DNA of 11,499 nt from Tubulinosema ratisbonensis (lineage: Eukaryota; Microsporidia; Tubulinosematidae). Shown here one piece after another: positions 7,530-11,499 of the stretch. The stretch is taken from positions 1-11,499 of the forward strand of contig RCSS01000033.1 in the NCBI GenBank assembly GCA_004000155.1, given 5' to 3'. Each line of letters starts with the position of its first letter. Positions within the stretch are counted from its first letter, which is position 1. A model generated the notes under the pieces. That model ran no database searches. It saw only the letters and a list, made by a program, of their open reading frames with translations, and was not told where the DNA came from. The position numbers were made by a program, and so were the translations under genes.

Positions 7530-7676
7530 AAAATAAAATATATTTTATATTTTATATTTTTTATTTTATTTTATTTTTTATTTTTTATTTTATATTTCAC
7601 AATTTTTATTTTATTTTTTAAAAATATTTTCAAATAAATTTTATTTTTTTATTTGTAAGTTTGATTTGAAGTTTAC
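7530..7676. repeat. TTTTATTT-type low-complexity spacer
   Basis: About 150 bases between the start of the DASH-like gene and the end of ubc8 (both minus), dominated by TTTTATTTT/TTTTTATT units on the plus strand. It resembles the tract between eIF3b and SRP68 in sequence and in lying upstream of a start codon. Promoter function is inference. Confidence 0.6.
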
Positions 7677-8186
7677 TTAAATCTCTAAGCTGTCAGAATC
7701 TACGTCTGATAAATTTTTCAACAATCCTAACTGATCTGCCCCTAATGAATACTCCCTTACATGCTTAACCACAGCTTCACTAAAAGCCTCTGGGCTTTTC
7801 ATAAGCACACTCGCTGCTTCAGGATTCAATGGATCAGAAGGGTTAGGATATCTAAGAAGCAATGGTATAAATGATTCACATATGATTTTACAATCATAAA
7901 GCGGTGACCAATACTGATTTAACACATCCAAGCACACAGAACCACTCTTCTCATCAATGTTAGGATGAAATATCCTGGTTACAAATCCTACCGAAGGGCT
8001 TTTATAAGGATACTCTTGTGTTAATTTGATGTTTATAGTAAATTTACCATCTTTGTATGGTGTGTCACTCGGACCATCAATCAGAACTTCTAACTCATTT
8101 TCTGACTCACTTTTTATTTTTACTTGGAATTTAGCATTAAATAATTTTAGGTATTCTGATTTTAATCTTGAGTGCATTGAAGGCAT
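7677..8186 (-). CDS. ubc8: Ubiquitin-conjugating enzyme E2, Ubc8/UBE2H type
   Basis: 169 residues. E2 enzymes carry ubiquitin as a thioester on a catalytic cysteine; the Ubc8/UBE2H type works with the GID/CTLH ligase. The full UBC fold is visible: helix 1 (residues 5-18), G38-P-S-D-T-P-Y-K-D-G near 38-47, YPYKSPSVGFVTRIFHPNID (59-78) with the HPN motif at 74-76, catalytic Cys85 in GSVCLDVLNQYWSPLYD, and the helix with LLRYPNPSDPLNPEAA (110-125). The CLDV-N-Q-x-W-x-x-L-Y-D and L-x-Y-P-N-P-x-D-P-L-N blocks fit UBE2H/Ubc8 specifically. The tail ends in a short Ser/Asp segment (DVDSDSLEI), a stub of the long acidic tail of UBE2H. Two ATGs lie three codons apart; the second (8175-8177) may be the real start. 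Composition is less AT-rich than most neighbours, as expected for a conserved gene. Confidence 0.92.
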   Translation of the reverse strand: MPSMHSRLKSEYLKLFNAKFQVKIKSESENELEVLIDGPSDTPYKDGKFTINIKLTQEYPYKSPSVGFVTRIFHPNIDEKSGSVCLDVLNQYWSPLYDCKIICESFIPLLLRYPNPSDPLNPEAASVLMKSPEAFSEAVVKHVREYSLGADQLGLLKNLSDVDSDSLEI

Positions 8187-8401
8187 GTTTGTTTATTTAC
8201 TTTGATAATTTTTATTGAATATAAATTAGAATGTTTTTTTTTAAGTGTTAAATGCTAATTTTTGTATGACGTGAAAAAAATTAAACATTTAAATGATTGG
8301 TTGGTTTGATAATTTATGCCAAAGGGTTATAAAAATTTGATTTAATGCATAAACAAATTTATTTTAAAAAAAAAGAATAAAAATATTATTTTTTAATTAT
8401 T
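8187..8401. other. Spacer between rps4 and ubc8
   Basis: 215 bases between two minus-strand genes, containing the 3' end of rps4 and the promoter of ubc8. No frame or RNA gene is visible. The ubc8 start has an A/C leader (AATAAACAAAC) but no CCC-type motif. Confidence 0.5.
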
Positions 8402-9217
8402 TTATTCTTCGTCAACTGACACTTTTGTTTCTTCCATGACTGGTCCTCCAAATCTTTCATTACTCTTTTCTACTTCTGATAACTTAATACCATCTCCCTT
8501 TGGTAAAGTGATAAGAGTCCTTTCTGAATCTCCAATAACAATCACATTTTTACTTTTAGTAGTAAAAGATCTTCCTTTAGCATCAACTACATTTACCACG
8601 TCATCTCTACCATCATGTTTCTCAATGCATGAAATAATTCCTACACAACCAGTATTCTTTCCTTCAGTGACAAATACTTTCATGTCATTGGCAAGTGGTA
8701 AGAAATCAACCACTTTTCTTTCAACTAAATCTACTACCACTGTGTCTCCCTTGGTAATCTGAGGATCACAGTACCTAAAAGAAGAACCATCTTTGGTGTA
8801 AATATAAGGTACATTTTTAGCAGCCACCTTCTTAATAATAACCTTGCAAAGCCTTATTTTTGCTTCTTCGTCACTGATTCTTTCCAAAACAAATTTTCTA
8901 AACACGTCATATAAAACTCTGTAATGTTCATTTGTGCTTTTGATTGTAAGAACATCCATTAATCCTAAAGGAAAGGTTTTGTCTTTTCTTACCACTCCAT
9001 TCACTAAAACAACCCCTTTTCCAAGGATGTAAGCCAATTCTTTCTCTGAGTTAGACACTTTCAATTTTCTTCTTAACAAAATAGTAAGAGGAATACATTC
9101 TCTTTTAGAGTGTGGACCACTTGATGGTGCTGGTGCGTATTTACCACTTGATTTGTCTAATCTCCATGACTTTGGTGCGTTAAGTCTTTTTAAATGTTTT
9201 CTTGTGCCTCTTGTCAT
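8402..9217 (-). CDS. rps4: 40S ribosomal protein S4 (eS4)
   Basis: 271 residues, ATG to TAA, uninterrupted by introns. eS4 is a small-subunit ribosomal protein that binds 18S rRNA. Landmarks in order: the hallmark start MTRGTRKHLKRLNAPKSWRL with APAPSSGPHSKREC (28-41); the S4 RNA-binding domain (about 42-105), with LILGKGVVLVNGVVRKDKTFPLG-like core at 62-85; the central eS4 domain, with FRYCDPQI (147-154) and GDTVVVDL (157-164); the KOW motif VFVTEGKNTGCVGIISCIEKH (181-201); and the closing VIVIGDS ... LPKGDGIKLS (225-247). Length matches the family (about 260-265) plus a short acidic tail (EETKVSVDEE). It is the least AT-rich gene here, consistent with high expression. A CCC motif lies four bases before the ATG. 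Many microsporidian ribosomal-protein genes have a tiny 5' intron; none is needed here because the frame encodes the conserved N-terminus directly. Confidence 0.97.
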   Translation of the reverse strand: MTRGTRKHLKRLNAPKSWRLDKSSGKYAPAPSSGPHSKRECIPLTILLRRKLKVSNSEKELAYILGKGVVLVNGVVRKDKTFPLGLMDVLTIKSTNEHYRVLYDVFRKFVLERISDEEAKIRLCKVIIKKVAAKNVPYIYTKDGSSFRYCDPQITKGDTVVVDLVERKVVDFLPLANDMKVFVTEGKNTGCVGIISCIEKHDGRDDVVNVVDAKGRSFTTKSKNVIVIGDSERTLITLPKGDGIKLSEVEKSNERFGGPVMEETKVSVDEE

Positions 9218-9220
9218 TTT

Positions 9221-9230
9221 AAGGGTTAAA
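9221..9230 (-). promoter_or_regulatory. CCC-type motif upstream of rps4
   Basis: On the minus strand TTTAACCCTT ends three bases before the rps4 ATG. It is the clearest example in the window of the C-run that microsporidian genes tend to carry next to the start codon. A similar TTAACCCTAA lies at 9311-9320, about 95 bases upstream of the ATG, and both copies are followed on the plus strand by a T-rich tract and TATAAAA. The role is inferred from the family pattern and position. Confidence 0.55.
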
Positions 9231-9430
9231 AAATTTTATAAAAAAAATATTTAACTTAATATTTTTAAAAAATAAAATAATTAAAAAAATAATTTTATTT
9301 TTAATAAAACTTAGGGTTAAAGGATTTTTTTATAAAATTTTCTAGATAAATTCAAATTAAATTTTNTGAGGAAATAAGTTTCATCAGATAAAAAGCGAAT
9401 AACTCATTTTAACATAAAACCCCTTTTTTT
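9231..9430. other. rps4 upstream region, noncoding
   Basis: 200 bases of AT-rich sequence between the rps4 start and the first recognisable transposase codons. It contains the second CCC-type word at 9311-9320 and one N base at 9366. I searched it for a left terminal inverted repeat matching the TTGGATA/TATCCAA words at 10279-10480 and did not see one, so the left end of the transposon copy is lost or unrecognisable. Confidence 0.5.
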
Positions 9431-10279
9431 AAACAGAGAGAGCAAAACATTGGCAATGATATCATTCGTTACTTGAAAGAAAAGGTAAGAAGAATATTTT
9501 TGTAGACCCATTAACAATATTTTGAACACAAAAAGGTTTAAAAGTACCGGCAACCTAAAACATATTGGCGGAAGTAGGACTTGAAAAATTAAATATATCA
9601 ATTCTAAGCTTAATTGAAGCAGCAATTAAAAATGGACAGATCTTTTTAAGAACATAAAAACGATTGTTAAGTAAATTATAAATAAGACGATTCTATAAAA
9701 CCTTCTGCAAAAAATATCACGAACTAAAGCAAAGGCTTAATTACAGATTTAAAACCTTATTTTGGTGAAAAAACATATGGACCAAGATATAAGACAGTAA
9801 AGAAGCGGAAATTTACGAGTCAGAATAGATTAAGAATATCAATTAGAGCGACAAATTTAAGTTTTTTCTGAATAGTCAAAGAGAAAAATTAAAATATGGA
9901 GAGAACCTGAAAGTAGTGAAAATTTTAGATACTACATTAAAAACTTTAAAAATAGAAGAGAGTGTGTAATGGCTTGGCCTTGTTTTTCATGTTATAAGAC
10001 CTAAAAATTGATTTTGTGAAGGGAATTATGAATGGTCTTGTTATGTAACTACCTGAACGAATAATCTGGAGCAGTTTGCTATTCTATGCGTATTTCCCAT
10101 ATATCTATCAACAAAACAATGACCTAAAGCTACTTCCAAATAAGCAAAAAGTTTTTAGAGGAAAGGGCATACAAGTATTGAAATAGTCTCGATAGTCGCC
10201 CAATGTGAACACAATAGAGAATTTCAAGCCTATCGAAAACATAAAATTTCTAAATAGAGGCCTAAAATTATATGTGTAG
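9431..10279 (+). pseudogene. Eroded Tc1/mariner transposase
   Basis: No intact frame, but successive frames spell a Tc1-type transposase in order. HTH tail and linker: RFKSTGNLKHIGGSRT, 9534-9581 (family pattern R-F-x-x-T-G-S/N-L ... G-x-x-R). Region of the first catalytic Asp: FSE-stop-SK, 9864-9878, where the family has F-S-D-E-S-K. Next, KIKIWREPESSENF, 9885-9926, running on to CVMAWPCFS at 9963-9989 (family V-W-R-x-P-G ... S-V-M-V-W-G-C-F-S). EGNYEW, 10018-10035. QQNNDLK, 10109-10129 (family Q-Q-D-N-D-P-K). GIQVLK then SPNVNTIENF, 10196-10225 (family S-P-D-L-N-P-I-E-N). The first Asp reads Glu (9870-9872), the second Asp reads Asn (10115-10117) and only the final Glu (10217-10219) survives. 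Multiple stops and at least five frame changes show long decay. The direction is plus. Confidence 0.85.
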
Positions 10280-10488
10280 TTGGATACAAACAGTATCCCC
10301 TTTAAATAAATGATTATTCCCAGTTTGGGAAATACATATCATCTAAAAGGGGAGATATATATTGGTTGGCTTTATTTAAAGGAGAAAAAAATATATAAAT
10401 CAAAAATTAAATAAAATATGCCTTTTCCAAATAAAACTTTATTTAATAAAAATAAAAGTCTTGGTGCGACTATATCCAACCTGTGTAT
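10273..10488. repeat. Nested inverted-repeat cluster downstream of the transposase remnant
   Basis: Outer arms GTTGGATA (10279-10286) and TATCCAAC (10473-10480). Middle arms CCCCTTTAAATAAA (10297-10310) and TTTATTTAAAGGAG (10371-10384), complementary at 13 of 14 positions. Small hairpins TTCCCA-GTT-TGGGAA (10317-10331) and AAATAAA-AC-TTTATTT (10429-10444). The arrangement could be the 3' end of the Tc1-like element, a separate small TIR element (MITE-like) inserted beside it, or both. No clear TA target duplication can be fixed. Confidence 0.5.
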
Positions 10489-11499
10489 TAAAGGAATCGT
10501 CTATATAAATATGGAAATAGTTTAAAATTAGCTTTATTTTCTGAAAATAAATACTCGCAATTCTAAAGTTTGAGAGAAACTTAATCAAATATTAAAATTA
10601 ATTTTTATTCTATTTTTATGACAATATTTTAAAAAAACTAAAAATGAATATAGATGATATTACAAATCTAAATTTTTTTTAATCTGATCCGTAAAATCTC
10701 TATTGAGAATTCAATTTTTATAGAAATTTTTAGTTATAAATTAAAAACTTCCAGATAGCGCACTTTTTATCCATAAAACTGTATAATTTTTATTATTTTA
10801 GTTGAGTTGTATAACATATCAAATAAAAGTATATATTTGTAATTGATTAAAAATAATACAAGAGAAATTTTTTTATCATTATTTGAGCCTATCCAAAGTT
10901 TATAGTATTATGAAATTAACGGCCATGCGATATAAAATACATTTAATGTTTTATTCAAAATAATTAAGAAAAATGTTTTTCTTTTACCATAAAAATATCA
11001 TGCCCCTAAACTGAATAAACAAAAGTATAATTAAACTTTAAAAAATTAAAATCCGACCATTTTGTAACACTAGAACTTATTTAAAAAAATTGTCGTTTAG
11101 CTTAATATAAATAAAGATATACTTCTTAATTATATTAAGACTTCATAAAAACGGCACAAATGTTTATTAAACTCGACCGAAATAAAAAAATAGATACTTA
11201 TAAATTTATCTTTGCAACAACCAATCAGTATTATGTAGTGAGGTACGATTTTTTTTTAAGTTTACTATTTTAATGGACTGTTTTTGAAACATTGAAATCC
11301 TCATAAATTTAAATGCTGTAAGATGAAGGGTAAGTATTCTTTTACAACCCATAATAGAAATACTGACATTAATATGTTTATATTACATTTCTAAAAAAAC
11401 ATATAAATAAAATTTTCTCTGATAGAAAAGTTAAATGTTTCTGTGAAAATTAGCCACTTCTTTGTATAATTAATAAAAAATTTTATATATTATTAATAG
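10489..11499. other. Gene-free AT-rich tail of the window
   Basis: About 1 kb with no recognised gene. The longest protein-like reading I noticed is a 37-codon ATG frame at 11160-11273 (plus; VVRYDFFLSLLF at its end), too short and isolated to call. No tRNA or rRNA landmark, tandem array or second transposase copy was seen. Confidence 0.55.

Noticed and set aside
8436..8762. 108-codon open frame on the plus strand
   Set aside because: It is antisense to rps4, whose identity is certain.
9404..9625. 73-codon Leu/Phe-rich open frame on the minus strand
   Set aside because: It lies antisense to the decayed transposase, has a hydrophobic composition produced by the opposite strand, and shows no motif.
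10489..11499. Possible tRNA or rRNA fragments in the tail
   Set aside because: No T-loop consensus, anticodon-stem pairing or rRNA core words were found on reading both strands.

Overview
The window is a very AT-rich stretch of a eukaryotic genome with short, intronless genes, and it is most probably from a microsporidian. All recognised products are eukaryotic: Tom40, eIF3b, SRP68, Spc24, a Ubc8/UBE2H-type E2 and ribosomal protein eS4. Several are clearly shorter than their usual relatives (SRP68 360 aa against about 600; eIF3b 511 aa against about 700; Tom40 287 aa against 350-390). That reduction, the tight convergent gene pairs, the CCC-type motifs just before two start codons and the Tc1/mariner debris all fit Microsporidia. 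I cannot name the genus from the sequence alone.

Layout. 1-2737 holds two minus-strand genes, tom40 and eIF3b, separated by a spacer made almost entirely of A and T. At 2738-2884 a divergent promoter region built on a (TTTTTA)n-like repeat separates eIF3b from SRP68 (plus strand). SRP68 converges on spc24 (minus), with 31 bp between their stop codons. 4536-6734 has no intact gene; it contains one stretch that looks like a decayed coding sequence (4617-4919). At 6735-7277 an unrecognised helical protein (plus) converges, 21 bp apart, on a tiny coiled-coil gene (minus) that resembles DASH subunit Dad1. Next come ubc8 and rps4 (both minus). 9218-11499 has no intact gene, but carries an eroded Tc1/mariner transposase (about 9431-10279) followed by a cluster of inverted repeats (10273-10488).

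How the genes relate. The neighbours are core housekeeping functions rather than one pathway: mitosomal protein import (Tom40), translation (eIF3b, eS4), ER targeting (SRP68), ubiquitin transfer (Ubc8) and chromosome segregation (Spc24 and possibly Dad1). The two kinetochore-linked candidates lie about 3 kb apart, but nothing in the sequence shows that this is more than chance. I see no intact defence, toxin, viral or metabolic cluster. The least explained items are the 180-residue protein at 6735, the small DASH-like gene and the decayed coding stretch at 4617-4919. Thirteen single N bases are present, twelve of them inside genes, and none breaks a reading frame.
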